NCBI GenBank assembly: GCA_015501595.1
Contig: JADNRX010000281.1
Location: 1 to 64,000 of the forward strand
Length of the DNA stretch: 64,000 nucleotides
Source: Hymenopellis radicata
Taxonomy: Eukaryota; Basidiomycota; Agaricomycetes; Agaricales; Physalacriaceae
Direction: 5' to 3'
The position numbers were made by a program, and so were the translations under genes. Below, piece after piece: positions 1-13,000 of the stretch. Position 1 is the first letter of the stretch. Each line of letters starts with the position of its first letter. Under the pieces are notes generated by a model. It had not been told where the DNA came from and ran no database searches. It saw only the letters and a program-made list of their open reading frames with translations.

Positions 1-1925
1 AGCATTAGGGCTCTCTTAGGACGCGAAGAGACTCCTAGGTGGCCAATACGCGCCTACGGACCGAACTACCGAAACCCGGCATTTCCCGTAACGTTCTACA
101 GAAACCTTAAAACGTACCTGAATATCAAATACTCAATGCGCCCGGGTATGTTACTACAACCCGATGAGCCTCGAGTTCGACTCGATTACGCTTCATAAAA
201 GACAAGTACTTAAACAAGGTGTTTAGACAAGACCTCAAAGACAAGTCCAGAAGTCGGAAGTTGTTCAGAATGTGTACCAAGTGTACCCATGAACCCTCAC
301 GTACCATGTATCGGGACCTCTACGAACCCGTATCGTCCCTGAGTATGAGTCAGGAAACTTCACCGGAATCAAGCCGGCTTGCATTTAATTCCGAGTGGCG
401 CAGTACGTCATATGGACCGGCATTAAATAAGACTCAGAACCATGCAGAGTCATGCAGAGCAATCAGGAACGGAACAATTCAAGTCCCTTACTCTTGACTA
501 GACCAACCAGTAAAACCACCATAGTGGCGTAGTTCCCAGAGACACCCTTGACAAGTTGGGTATCCTTTGAAAGCTACGAATCAGACCTTTCACCAGAACC
601 TAAGTACAAGGGTACTTAGTTAGTACCCAGAACAGTAACAGCACTACGACGAGTCGGACCAGCTGGATTCCATAAGGAACATCCTACCAGTTGAGCCCGG
701 CAAGCACAAGGTGTTATATCAAATATCACCCAAAGCACGCAATCCGCAGGCGAAATGAGTCATCCGGGATACAGTGCACCCGATAACATAGCTCCCATAG
801 GCCCGAAGAGTAAGTAGTTTATACCCGTATAGTCCCGGATTGTAGTATATAAAGGCCTGTACAACGTCGTAGTCAGTAGTTAATTTGCACCCGCGTATAC
901 AGCATAAGTGAAATACCAGTGTATCTTTGACTCGGAAACCATTGCTTCCACCCGGTTTAAGTTTATCAACCGATCAGAACCCCCGTGAACCAGTAACAGT
1001 TTTACTTGGTGATCTTTGAGTTAGTACTCGGGAACTTTGCGAATAGCACTTGTGAAAGTCCCTCTGTCCCGAGACGGAGTTTAAACGACAGAAACAAGAG
1101 CTGTGGACAAGGTAACTTAAGAACCCTTGAAGTCACCGCGCTTGCAACTGCTTCGGATTCATATAAGAAGACAGGCACCTGTGGTTAGTTTAGACCAACT
1201 TAGTGTACCCAAGCCCCGCGGATCTTTACGTACCCAAAGGCGATCTTGGTCCCTATACTCTGTTGAGTTAAAAGAGTGAATACACGAGATTAGTCAACCG
1301 GTTAGTCCTCGAGACTCAGTATACTTGAGTGTCACCTCATTCGGCTAAGACCACGGGAACTTCCACTTCCCCGGAATCCCATAAGTTAAAGACCCCTAGC
1401 TCCCTCGAACTTGCACTTGTGTTAGTACAGGAAGTACATCACACCCCTCCGTTTGGAACCTCCTTGAGTCACCAGATCCTGACTAAGGTTGTAATTCGTT
1501 ACGAGTGATAAGGTCAGATCCTTGTACTTGTTCATTAGGGACTTCAGAAGTCCCGAGTGTTTGTTTTGTTTTGTGTTTGTGTGTTGGTTGTGTGTATTTC
1601 TGTGGTGTATTTCTGCACTGCACATCAACGGTTGTATAATTTGTACAGGTCAGATATAAACCTCGCGATAGGAGATGGAAGGCCGGACGGTCCTTCCATT
1701 GCACCCGTTGATGGGGCTCGTCCGCCCTCTCCTACCCCCAAGGATCAGAAGGACTCCCAAATGGATGGAGATGTCGCCATGGAGGAGTAGCTTCAACAAC
1801 AAGGTGGCGAAGTGTTGTCCTTAGGGTTTCCCTTAGTAAAAAGTAACACCAGTCGCAGTAGTCTAAAATGGATTACATCTTGATCAGCGCAACCTAATAC
1901 TAAGAGTACTGAGCAAGTATCTAAG
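1..1925. other. Unassigned AT/GC-mixed DNA, no supported gene
   Basis: Six-frame reading shows only short, unrelated open frames up to about position 1556. A TG-rich stretch (about 1558-1615) precedes a 77-codon open frame (1557-1790, plus) whose end is proline- and acid-rich (ends DGDVAMEE). This could be the tail of a larger gene or of a retroelement gag, but nothing decisive is visible. The block could hold an old LTR; no matching second LTR is present in the window. Confidence 0.3.
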
Positions 1926-3394
1926 TTAAGGGGAGCCAAACTCGTCCCAGTCGGGTTCATCAAGCGCGATGTGGAAACGGATGGTATCCTGACCTCTCCG
2001 CCACTGCCCTTGGTATCCCGACCACCACAAGACTAGTTCCCTATTCCAATAAGACAAATCATTCTCGCCAATGAGCAATTCGTCACAAAGATGAAGGCTT
2101 GGTACCAGGTTGCGGTAGAACACGGAAGAATCCAAGATAGAGACCCTCATGGTGTGCAACTAGGAAAAGCGAACTTTTAGTCACGGAAGAAACCTTCCGT
2201 TACAATTACAAAAAGACGTACCGCCAAGTTGACCATGGCTTCTTCATAAGTCGCACGGAAGTCGGTGGCAAAGTGTCGAAATTCAGGAGAAAGGATGTTG
2301 AGCAAGGTCACCCCTTGGACCGTGACCTGGTAAGACACCATGAAGTCTTCGACCAAGGCGTACAATGCAACAAAGAAAGTACGAGCCCAAAGCTTTTCGA
2401 CTTCAGACATCGAACGGCCAGGACTAATCCGCCAGATAAATGTAGTCGCACCCTACAAAGAACAATATCAGATCATTGGTAACGGCGCGGAAATAGGCTT
2501 CCGTACCAATGCGCGGATGGCAAAACGCAGCAAGGGAGAGTCTTGTGTTCCCCTAGGACCGATATCACTCCCAACCCGAATGGTGGTGGTAACATCGACG
2601 AAGCTAAGAGCCTGCAAAGGCACGCGATGTACAACGATAAAGCCTCCCAGAGACCTATGAAGTTGTAGAGCCATGCGTAGGTCTAGCAACCTGCACGCTA
2701 AGTCGTAACGAATGGGATCGCGCGTAGCCTCATCCTGAAACTCAGGGAGCAAGTGCAGCTTGAAGTTGGCGAAAATGGGTACAGATTCCATGGGTCGTCA
2801 ACGAACCAAGCAAGACTACTTATACCCGTCAGTGAATTGCAAATAACGGAAGCGGCACCATATCCATCCGTGGATCCGCAGTGTCCCCCTATTCTTATCA
2901 ATACAAGACGCACGGGAAGTGTTGCTAGGCTTCCGGAGATTGTGTACAAATTTAAGTTCACACTAAAAGAAGTTCAAACAAAAGACAACTATGATTGTAG
3001 CACTTGTCAAGTGTCTAAAGATACTACAAACATACTAGAAACTACAGACAACTCATCGCTAAGCCTACTAGAAAAGAAATATACAACAGGCTAAGCGGTA
3101 TTTTGTTAAAGACGATCCGAGTATTTACAACGTAACCCCCAAGCTCTGAGTAGTGCTAATGTATAACGAGGCCGCCCGGTTGAAAACCTGAATCTCGCCA
3201 TAGATACGGTTCAAAGCAGCAGTAAGGTCGAACCTATATTGAGACTCTGCTTTGACGGCACTAGGGGACAAGTTGCCGAGTTGGGCACTGTCTTTAGACA
3301 AGTGTTCAAAAATGCGAACCAAACGATTGACTTGATTGCGATAACCTTCAATGTAAGGTGGTGCTACGGAGGTGTCAAATTCCTTCCGTCGCAT
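1926..3394 (-). CDS. Hypothetical multi-exon protein
   Basis: This gene is not recognised. A run of leftward open frames (3394-3125, about 2961-2830, 2790-2500, 2410-2177, 2159-1926) is separated by plausible short introns, for example GTAAAT..TTTTAG after the first exon and GTATAAG..TTCAAG near 2830-2760. The first frame starts with an ATG at 3394 and the last ends in an acidic, aromatic tail (WDEFGSP). No signal peptide or known motif is obvious. The start lies only about 20 bp from the left terminal repeat of the KDZ element, so the promoter and perhaps 5' exons may have been separated from the gene by that insertion. Exon borders near 2410-2480 are uncertain because two frames overlap there. 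Confidence 0.4.
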
Positions 3395-3414
3395 TTACAA
3401 AACAATGACCGACT

Positions 3415-3467
3415 TTTCTTAAGATATGCCGATCGCGACCGGGATAAGATAAGATTTAGCTTAAGTC
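3415..3467 (+). repeat. Left terminal inverted repeat of the KDZ element
   Basis: It begins TTTCTTAAGATATGCCG and contains GCGACCGGGATAAGATAAG. It matches the reverse complement of 17154-17206 with three substitutions over 53 bp. Confidence 0.9.
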
Positions 3468-3732
3468 TTAAGTCAGTATTCTCAGTCATCTCACCGCCGG
3501 ATACCCAGCTCACAGGATCTTAAGATGCCATCTTAAGATCGTACAAAGAAGAATGCTAATCGAAACAGTCTTAAGATCCGGATCTTAAGACTTTCACCCA
3601 AGCAGAACCACACAACGTGAAACGAAGTCTTAAGATTACGTCTCAAGACAACTTTACATGAATCCTAAGTTCGACGACATCTAGCCAGTCTTAAGATATC
3701 CCGCAGCCAAACCTAAGATGCTCGACTTAAGA
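3417..3732. repeat. Left subterminal array of TCTTAAGA
   Basis: Exact TCTTAAGA occurs at 3417, 3518, 3531, 3569, 3583, 3628 and 3689, with variants at 3641 (TCTCAAGA) and 3725 (ACTTAAGA). Several lie as close pairs, such as 3518/3531 and 3569/3583. Such arrays at transposon ends usually serve as transposase binding sites; that role is inferred here. Confidence 0.85.
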
Positions 3733-3857
3733 TGTGTAACGGTTCTCCAAGCACTACACTCACCCTTTACTCATCGTCATCCGACAGTGTACCGTCAATG
3801 CCACATTCCACGTATATGTCGTCTATCAAAATCGTCTCCGCACTGATATATGGTCAG

Positions 3858-6800
3858 TTATATCCATCGGGCAGAGGAGAGAAACAACGCGACATACACA
3901 TCATAAACAGCCTGCCCGTCCTCGTCGTAATACATGGGCGCCTTCCCGTTCCGGACACGCTCACAGTGCTTGTAGAACAACTCATCCGACGGTAATTCAA
4001 GAATGTGTTCATACCCTGCCTCCGTAACGCGCCGCTTCGCACGTTCTAGATCGTCGTTATATCTGGCCGCCTGTTCCCGCGCATAGGCAACGTACCCCGG
4101 CTTCTCGGGCTGAGTCGCTTCGAAGGCAGTCGCGCAATCTTTCCAGGCATCGCGCTCCTTCGTTCGGTTTCGAATCGCGTTCAGGAACTCCATTTGCTTC
4201 CTCTCGTGGTGTTCTCGCCACCGTCGCATCTCGGCCTCAAGTCGGAACCATCGTACACGCTCTCCTATTGCAGTCTTAGCAGCGGTCTGTTATCTGACAT
4301 TGATTTCACTTACCGTCTTTCTCCCAAGCTTCTAGGTCTTCGATGTTCAAGTTGCCACGGGTCATTAGCTGATAAGGCCATCCATCACCCCGAGCAGGCA
4401 CCTTTTTAACTTCAACGTGCCATTAAAATATGTAGAGAAGAATAAGAATAAGACATACCATTCTTCTTTTTGGGTGGTTTGTTGTTTTTCTTGCGGCGTT
4501 TCGAAGGACCGGCTTCATCCTCGCCATCAAGCATATGCTTGCGTGCGCGTTCTGAATAACCTTTGCCCATGTTCGTCGTCTGGTAGTTTCGATTCCACAG
4601 ATAGGCTTGGCCATCCTGTCGGCTCGAATCCAGTGGATTCCGAACACCGTCTACTGACTTCGCGACGTAGGTGTCTTCCACGGTCATGGCGTCGAGACCG
4701 GCCAATTTCGTGTGATCCAGCGCCTTCAGATTGAGAAGGGCGATCCGGTGCTCGTTGTAGTTGGCGATTGCAACGTCGCGCCGCCATTTTGCCCGTGAGA
4801 TGCGCTCGCGCGCTTTTGTCATCGGTCCAGTGTACTTGGCGTTCTTCTTCTTGTCGTAGCCAAGAGCCAACAGTTCCCGTGCGATTAGGACTGTCAATCG
4901 TATACTCTGGAAAGCAAGTGCTTCGCGCATGGCCACCTCCTGGTCAACAGCTGGCCCAATCTTCGCCTGCGCTTCGGGTGAGAGCTGCGAAGGCAGGCAT
5001 AGGATCCACTCTTCAACTTTGCCCGTTGCCCCCATCTTATCACGATGTTTCTCCTCTCGTCGAGTCCTAGTCCGCATAAGACGATCTTTGTCCGGTTCGA
5101 GGTCCCCGAAGTACTGCTTACGCAGGGCCAGCCAGCTGTCCATGTCCTTTTTGAGTGCTTCTCTCTCACGTCGAATGTCCTCATCATCACTGGGAGAGGG
5201 GTATTTCGCGACGCGGACAATTAGCATCGATAAATGTAATCTGACAATGTGGACAGTTAGCTGAAGTGACGGAAGCGAAGAGGTTGCACGCACTGTCGAA
5301 TCTGGAAGGAGATGCCATCGCAAATCCAACTTGCCAGCTTGTCGGAGCCAACATTGCCAACACAAGCAAGTGTGAGAGGATTCGCCACGAGGAGAGATAG
5401 GACTCCATCTAGACAAGGCACTGGAGAGACATCAACATCGTGATCAAACCAGAGAAAACCGAAAGCTACCTTTCACCTCCCTATGCTTGTAAGCACTTGT
5501 TATTACCGCGTTCTTGCCTTTGCCCGTCTGACGATAATGTTTGCCGCGCTGATGACGTTCAGGCCACTGAGCGTCCCATTGCTTCGTATCGGCCATATTT
5601 TGTTGGCTCGCGATCTGGAATTCACCTTTATATCGAAGGTACATACTTCGGCCATATCGGACCTCGCGATGAAGTTCGTTCGCTAATACCAATGCGTCAA
5701 TAAGGCTCTATCATGCATAATGTCGACTCACAGATGTTGATCTCCTTCAGATAGTTCCAGTCCATGGCGACATGGAAGTACACCTCATGCCCATGGTGTA
5801 AGTTCATCTTGAAGATCATCGGCGCGAATCCATTGGACTTCGGCCAAAAGTGTTCGCAGGTCTCGCCGTGGAAATGACCGAGTCCCTCCATGTAGAAACA
5901 TCCGAATCGGTAGATGCAGTCACCAGCATGGGAGTAAACGTGTGCCGCGTTGATGACTTTCGTAGCCTTCTTAATGTGTTCCCGCATGGATTGGAGATCC
6001 TTGTGCTGGAAGCGATGGTCCACGTGCACGCTGTACTGACAATTGGAGTCGTAACAGAAACGGCTTGGCTGGTCTCGTTCCTCGCTGGGGACGTCCGACG
6101 TCGAGGGCGGAGGGAATCCACTGCGCTCATACCCAAGTTTGACCACCATGTCATTTGTCTTCTGGCTGTCATAAAATTAGATTCTGATTTGTCGAGGAGC
6201 AAGGCGCTACTCACTCTTCGCCCTTAGGGAAATCAGCAGTGGACTTGACAAAGACATGTGAGCACTGGAATTGACATATTCCATTGTACACGCAGTCCGC
6301 GTTTCGTACATGCTGCTGCGAGGCGGCCTTGAGATTGTTGCATGGAATTTTCTGCGTAGACTGTCAGGACATTCATACAACAAATGAAGAGAAGACGAAC
6401 CTCGCTACCGTTCGTCGGCGACGGAATCGCAGTTGCTCGATACGCCTCCATCTCTTGCGTTAGGGGCTGCAGCCCCCGACCTTTCAAAAGGTCGACATCC
6501 ACAACGTCCGAGTTCATCGTGCCCATCGCCATCTTGAAGTTCCCGTCTGTTGTATTCTCGGCTGCGATGAGATGGCTACCATTCATGTTAGACACTGTCA
6601 GAAGCGACCACCGATGTGAAAGCTTACTCATATTCTGGCGGGGTTGATTGCCAGTCGTCCTCCATACTAACGCCACGCTCCGGACATACCGGGCAATAGA
6701 CCAGAAGAGAATCTGCCTGGCGAGTGGGGAAAGCAAGTTTATTCTTCTCAAAGATGTAGCCAGTTCGACGTTCGTCCTTCAAGAGGTTCCAAATACGAAG

Positions 6801-7872
6801 AACACGTCTCAACTGCTTGCTGACGTCCTATCAGCAAAAATTAGCCACCAAGCTCACAAAGGAAAGTCGATGTACAACTCACAGGAGCCGCCCATGGATA
6901 TTTGTTGTCCGTCATCCTTTGCAGGAACGAATTGATGTCGTAGGTGTTTGCTGTACATTCGAGATGCAAAAGTTGAACATGTCGCAGCAGTCGGAATGTG
7001 AAGGCGAGTCCCGGTCTTGCTGTAGACGATGGGAATAGACTGTCGTTCATCAACTGGTCCAGTCGGTTCGGGGAGGTGTTCAAATCGCAGCCGCAGAACT
7101 GCAATTTCGTATCGTGCACGCCGTTGACATCAACGATGATCATTTTGACGGGATCGTGAGGGACGGGACAGTTGTCGCCGTTGTGGCCCAGATGAGGAGT
7201 AAAGCCAATGGTGTGTATGTCCTGGCGCACGAAGAACCCCACTACTGGTCGCCATACTTGAACCCAGTGATGCCACAGACTTCGATGTCGAGAAATGAAG
7301 CAAGTGCGGCAAGTCAGACGCCTGTTCTTGCACTCGCCGCACCGCACGTCGCGGATTAAGCCACTTCCACAGTCGCAAACAGTATTGACGCCGTCGGCAA
7401 CTTCGTGACCCATGAGAAGGTCGTGAAGCCTGGGAAGAATGTACATGAACGATTCAATACATCGGCGGGTCTATAGAAATGGGCAAGCATCACTAACTGA
7501 AAGCAACTGTAAGAGAGAGCCACATACCTGTGTTTTGCCCTCATGAACTACTTCCTCTGTCTCATCGTCATCCTCGTCAGCCTCGCGCTCCATGTCTGGC
7601 AAAGCCCCCTCAGACTCTTCATGAGTGACCGGCATCCGAGGTGCCGCCCGCAAAGGAGCACGGGGGGCGGGCTCTGTCACTTTCGTTCTAATCTCCACAC
7701 CTCCGTCGGCGTGGACCCGCCTAAACCTAGACTTCTCAGCCGCATGGGCGCGGATGGTGGCTGCAGTCTGGATAGGTCCGCCAGGCCTCATGAGTTTCGC
7801 CTGCTCTCTTTGGCTCTTCGCCACGATTTCGGCAATCTTTGGAGGTAGTGGCGTCGGTTTCGCTGTAGACAT
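3858..7872 (-). CDS. KDZ transposase with CxC2-like cysteine cluster
   Basis: This is the transposase of the surrounding element, expected to cut and join DNA at the terminal repeats in the nucleus. The ATG at 7872 opens an acidic, proline-rich exon (7529-7872). The next exon (6883-7470) carries the cysteine cluster (CDCGSG, CGECKNRRLTCRTCF, then H-rich residues and DVNGVHDTKLQFCGC), typical of the CxC2 module found with KDZ transposases. Downstream exons hold the catalytic core: an early Asp/Cys region (NADCVYNGI, CSHVFV, FPKGEE), then CYDSNCQYSVHVDHRF (about 6050), HVYSHAGDCIYRFGCFY and the late acidic motif GLGHFHGETCEHFW (about 5850). A helical, charged C-terminal part (5200-4440) ends in a lysine/arginine-rich nuclear signal-like stretch, and the last exon stops at 3858. 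About seven to eight exons with short introns keep an open frame, so it may be functional. Confidence 0.85.
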
Positions 7873-8009
7873 GGTGGTGAGAGACTGAGTGAGGTACAAC
7901 AATAGTAAACACACCTTTGTTCAGACGAACTGGTCCACAATGCAGTCACGTGGTGTGCGCCACTCAGCATCGGGCGCTGATACTCAGTCAAGGTTGTTCG
8001 TGTTTGGTA

Positions 8010-8036
8010 CTCGTATTCGTATTCGTATTGGTATTC
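8010..8036. repeat. ATTCGT microsatellite
   Basis: There are about four near-perfect copies of the hexamer ATTCGT between the two leftward genes of the KDZ element, 3' of the 303-aa gene and 5' of the transposase. Confidence 0.7.
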
Positions 8037-8125
8037 GGCAAGAGGAGGATAAACTGAGATACATTGGTACATAAAGTGTTGTGGTCTACAGCGAGAGTAC
8101 ATAAGTGTCCATAGAAATGGTTCAA

Positions 8126-9137
8126 TTATTCAATAAACATCTTCTTGAATTGCTTCCAGCCACACCCTTCGGCAAATACGTCAAGATCGTCGATTTTCAT
8201 TGCGACGACCTTTGAGGTTTTGCTGACAGGGAATGCCAACTCCCAAGGTGACATGCGCCAGTCATGTTCCTGAGGTACGTATCGCCGGAACAGTCCTTCG
8301 TTCGTGATACCGGCCTCGTGAAGGCGTCGAAGATTGGCTGCCACGCCAAGCTTCAACATGCCCTGAGGGTCGGCTTCGACGGCAACTTGAACGGGAAATG
8401 CTTTGGCCTGGGAAGAGTTTGAGTGATGTGTACGGCAGATAGAAATTGAAAACTCACCGTACGCCAAATCAACAGGATGATTAGAACTTTGGAAGGCCCT
8501 GCCTCGCCAACGTCATTTTGGACTGGTTCTTCGTCGTCCGAAATATCGATCACCTCGAGGACCTTTGCCTTCTTGGTGGACGGAGCATCTTCATCTGCAT
8601 CCTGACGGGCTCTCTTGGTAGCGCCGCGAGACCGGCGTGCCACAGGCGTAGGGGACGAACGAAGGGGGGAAGATGGAGGGGTTGGTTGGATGTCGGGCTG
8701 AGACTGGGAACGCGGAGTCGGGAGAAACATGCGTCGCATCACCCAAAGAGACTTCAATTCCGTGTCGTTCTCCAGGACGTCTAGGGGAATACGTTTACCG
8801 ATGTGATCGACATAGCCTTTGACTTTCAGGTGGGGTTCAGCCCTTAACTGTAGCAGAGTCAGACAAATGAATTCACGACAACGGCTTAGAAACATACAAA
8901 ATAAACCCATCGGCCCACATCCTCAAAGCCGACATCTCCTGGAACAAGCTGCTTGGCAGACCCATTCGACATATGGGGCGCCCGTCCGATGCGTTTAGTC
9001 GGGGCCGTTGGATAGTCGAGGTTGAGCACGGACCGAAGGTGGATTAAGCGCGCGCTAATTGCTTGATCGACACCTTTGCGTTGGACGGTTTTGCCATCGG
9101 GCTTGGGGGTTGCGGGGGTAGACGGTGCGGTAGACAT
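8126..9137 (-). CDS. KDZ-element cargo protein, 303 aa, unknown function
   Basis: This gene is not recognised. Three exons join cleanly: 8898-9137, 8458-8847 and 8126-8407 (80, 130 and 94 codons). The two 50-nt introns (GTATGT..CTACAG and GTGAGT..TCCCAG) are both in phase 0, which gives 303 residues. The middle exon has a proline/serine-rich stretch, a basic KRAR segment and an acidic motif (VIDISDDEE) that resembles a SUMO-interaction motif, so a nuclear protein is likely. The last exon is compact and hydrophobic (LGVAANLRRLHEAG, WELAFPVSK, GWKQFKKMF) and looks folded. It is transcribed in the same direction as the transposase and starts at a divergent promoter region shared with the Spt5-like gene. 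A role in transposition or its control is only inferred from position. Confidence 0.75.
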
Positions 9138-10085
9138 GCTGGAGGATAGATTTCGAGATGAGGAGGAGAATGAGTCGTCTTGGACATCGCAGCCTTTATA
9201 TGTGCAGAAGAACAATGTCTGGCCAAAGTTAGTGAATTACCATATGGGCGACAGAACACGGACGAACATTTTGAAGACAATGGGCAGAATAAGCCTAAGA
9301 TGAGATCGAGGAGATTGGACCAAGTAAGCTAATTGCAAAATCAGTGCATTGTTGACCGTGGACGAAGACAAGACGCACTGCGCTCGCCACAAAAGACCAT
9401 ATCGGACTTCAGCCTAAAGCTAGACACGACAATAAGACGGCTAATCTGTCATCAGTTCAATGGTCCACAATGAATGCGCCACTGACCTGACATTGTAGTC
9501 TCGGGCGGTCCGCAGCCCGCCGCACGAATAATGCACCTCATCGCGACCAGTGCGCTGCTGGCGGCGGTTCATGCGGCGTGCTTCGTTGCCACCCAGTCAA
9601 TGAAGGCGTGCTGCCTTTCGCAGTTCCTCGATCAATAAAAACCGTTCTCAAGACGCAATTTACACTCCATGTACTCTAGGCTGCGTATGTACATATCTAC
9701 GTCGACGCTCACCAACGCGGCCGCCACCAGCAGCAACGATGCTGTGGTGGTGGGGACGAAGGTGGGAAAGATTGTGGTCGTGTTTGGCACCACCACTTGT
9801 GGTACGCCGCAATCGGCATCGGGCCCTTTGCCATCAATAAGCATAGGGACACGGTCCGATGTTCCATTTGTGCCGCCGCTGATGTCAGCGGCAATTTTTC
9901 CATCTCTCCGACTTTCCACCACTACCTAATAATTGGGCAGTGGGGTGCGAGTCGGTAGGTCCGCCAGCCTTACCGTAGTTATAGCTATCGCTAATATATC
10001 AGACCTTAGTCGATTTACTTGAGAGAAATAAGACGTTATCGTCCCGTAGTATACTAGATACGCCCAGACACGCCGCGCAATTGTT
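9138..10085. promoter_or_regulatory. Divergent intergenic region inside the KDZ element
   Basis: This 950-bp stretch separates the leftward 303-aa gene from the rightward Spt5-like gene and must hold both promoters. It contains one 96-codon leftward open frame (9922-9632) with a central hydrophobic, alanine/valine-rich segment; there is no further support that it is a gene. No other feature is visible. Confidence 0.5.
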
Positions 10086-13000
10086 ATGTCCACCTCTCTA
10101 TTCCTTGATCTTGAGGCGCAAGAAGACCCTGACGTCGATGACTTGGATGTCGCCGAGCTGGAAGGAGGAGACGATATCTTTGAAGGTATGTTGCCGCCTC
10201 AGTGCGGCGAAGTGCTCACCTCCGGCAGATTTTATCGATGACAGCGAGGACGACACCGGCGACGACACAGTGCCAAGCGCCACACCCAGACTCGAGCATG
10301 CTCCCAAACGCATGAGACTGCTGGACGATTTCGATCGAATGGAGTTGCGCATCCGCGCCGAACTGGCTCAGAAAGGCGCCAACATTCCTCCCGACCTACC
10401 CCGCCATCTCTAGCTCGTGATATGTCCCCCGCTCCCGAGTCGACGTCATCTTCGCGGGCCCAGCCAGTGCTTGTCCCCACAGATGCTCCGCAACCTCATA
10501 ACTCCGTTGAAGGATTCTCCGTTCTGCCAGCCATCCCCTCATCTGAGGAGATATGGCAAATGGCGTTACATCCGAGGAATAATGTCATTCGTTATCGTCC
10601 TCGAGTGAGTCTCCGCCGTTTGATCAATGTTATTCTTCTCATAATTTCTGGTCAGTTCGGTTTGGCTCATGTGGCACGAAACAACATCGGCGAAATGATT
10701 CGTGCCGCTGGACATCAGGAGGAAGCAGATCCCGCCTGTGATTTCGACGATGTTGAGCGCACAGTCGTGGAGCTGTGTCGCCCCGAACAACACATCGCCG
10801 CCGTTTGGATCGACAAAACTACATCACGATTCGAAAGCTTCTACGTATTTACTACGGCTCCTCGCGTTGCGCCCGTGCTACGATGGTTCGATCTCCATTT
10901 CGCTCACTCCCTCCTCACCTCCCAGCCAATCTTCATCGAGAACGTTTCGGAAAAGAACACCCTACTGCGCGACTTCTACGGATCCCCGATTCGTAAATGC
11001 AGCACAGGCTGGGTGACTTTGAACGGTGGAAGGTATCACGGAGACGTTGGCCTGATGATGGGACGGGGACTATGGGTCGATGTGATTGCCATTCCCCGCT
11101 TGAACGTGGATTGGAGCTTGCTCAGCTCCACCTCTGACCTGAACAAGAACGGCAAGCGTGTTCTACGCTCTCACCTCCCTCGTTTCCCCAGCAATCGTCG
11201 TCCCCCTGCACGGTTATTCCCCTACCAAGAATTTACCGTTTCTGTGTCTAAACCTTCCCGCAACAACGAGAGCTGCCAGCTACAGTACTACACCGAATTC
11301 GGAAGTATCCGCTTTGCCGGCCCATTTGTCGTGTTATCCTGCAGACGAGACAAGCTGTCGCGAGCGGCAACCATACGCGCAGACCTTCGGCAGATGTTTA
11401 TCTCGGCAGATCATCCCATCGCTGCCTGGTGTCGCAGGATGCCGGACGCCACGTATCCTGATCATCCCATGCTACCTCCCGTGGCCCATTGGTCACTGGA
11501 GCGATTCGAATTAGTGGAGGATCTCGTCAGTGGGTTGCAAGGACGCGTCTCGCATGTGCAGGAGAAGGGGCAAATTGCTTTCGATGTAACGACTTTGGAC
11601 GGAGTTTCCCATCATTTGGAAGTGCCCTGGCGTCAAGTTCGAAAGGTGTTCAGTGTCGGAGACTTCGTATCTGTATCATCGCCGTTACGGGAACCGAAGA
11701 CTGCTTGGGTCATTGCAGCTGGTACCGAAGACGAGATTCGAGATGACGTTGCCTCCATTGTTGAGCGGCAGAAGAGGCGCGTCGCTGAACGACCCGAGGA
11801 ATTCAAACCCGAATACATCTGGACGGAGGAGCAACAAAAGAAGGTCATCCGGTATCGACAAAGATACTTGCAAGTCATGACACATCACAGAAATTTCCAT
11901 GGCATTGTTTCAAACGAGGTCAGTACCTTACCTTCACTGCATGCCGTCGCTTATTTTTCTCAATGTTAGTTTCTATTCGTCGAGAAGAACGCGTGTGTCA
12001 AAGTCGAGCCCGACCTTTATATTCAATCGACATATAGTGAACAAGAATCCCTCCATAAGCCGCCGTCCACTCCTTCGGAGAATGACACTTGCTTAGGGAC
12101 TCGCCTGCAGATTAGATATCTGAAAGCTCGAGCCGAAGACGCCTCGTCTGGACTTCGCTATCCGAATCCGGACAAGGGCCCCGTCCCACCTTCTGTTGTT
12201 CTCCGAGGTTTTCCCGCCTTCGTTGTAGAGAAGGGTTACTTCACTGGGCGGGAGCCCTGGGTGGGACGTGCAGTCATTATTCAGGGCGGAGAGTTCAAAG
12301 GACGGAAGGGTCATGTGTGTGGCGTCAGCGTGCATAATTGGAACATAAAGGCGGGAGTGGAACTTAACAGGAACGACACCGCTCTCGTTCTGGCGGACCA
12401 GAAATCCATGAAGAGAAACGAGAGTGGACTATGGGTTCACATCACGCTCTACGAAGGCGGGAGATCGACCAAGCACGACGTTACGGTCAAGTATGACCAT
12501 GTTATCGATGCTGAGTACGTGTCTATTAGTAACAGCCCATGTCATTCTGTCTAACTCATTAAGATAGGTCTTCTGCACCTCTTCGCATAGTCCGCCCGTT
12601 GACATCTCGTCAAGTCAAAGCCGGGTATGTGGGCAATCGTTCGTTCTACCTCGAAGAGGTGACTCGGATGTTCATGATTGGACGGCGCGCTTTCTTTCAC
12701 TCAACCGTTGGCGATACACCTTCTGTGAAGCCTCTTCGCCGACAGGACCCCATGGCCCCTACTCTTCCACCGCCGACCGCCATACAACACGCTGAGTCAC
12801 CCCCCGCTGATCCTTGGTATGCGAAAGACTTCCTCGTGGGGTGGGACCTGCGTACGATGGATTCCAATTCAAAAGCTCAGCGACCAGCACCTATTGCTGT
12901 TCGGGTGCTGCGTTCTTCTTCTGACACTATCGAAATGTTTAAAGTTGGTGGCAATGGGACCGTCCTGCCTACACCACTCGACGGCAACCGTTATCGTCCA

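Noticed and set aside
1..1556. A solo LTR retrotransposon
   Set aside because: There is no second copy, no clear TG..CA ends with duplication, and no retroelement protein in the window.
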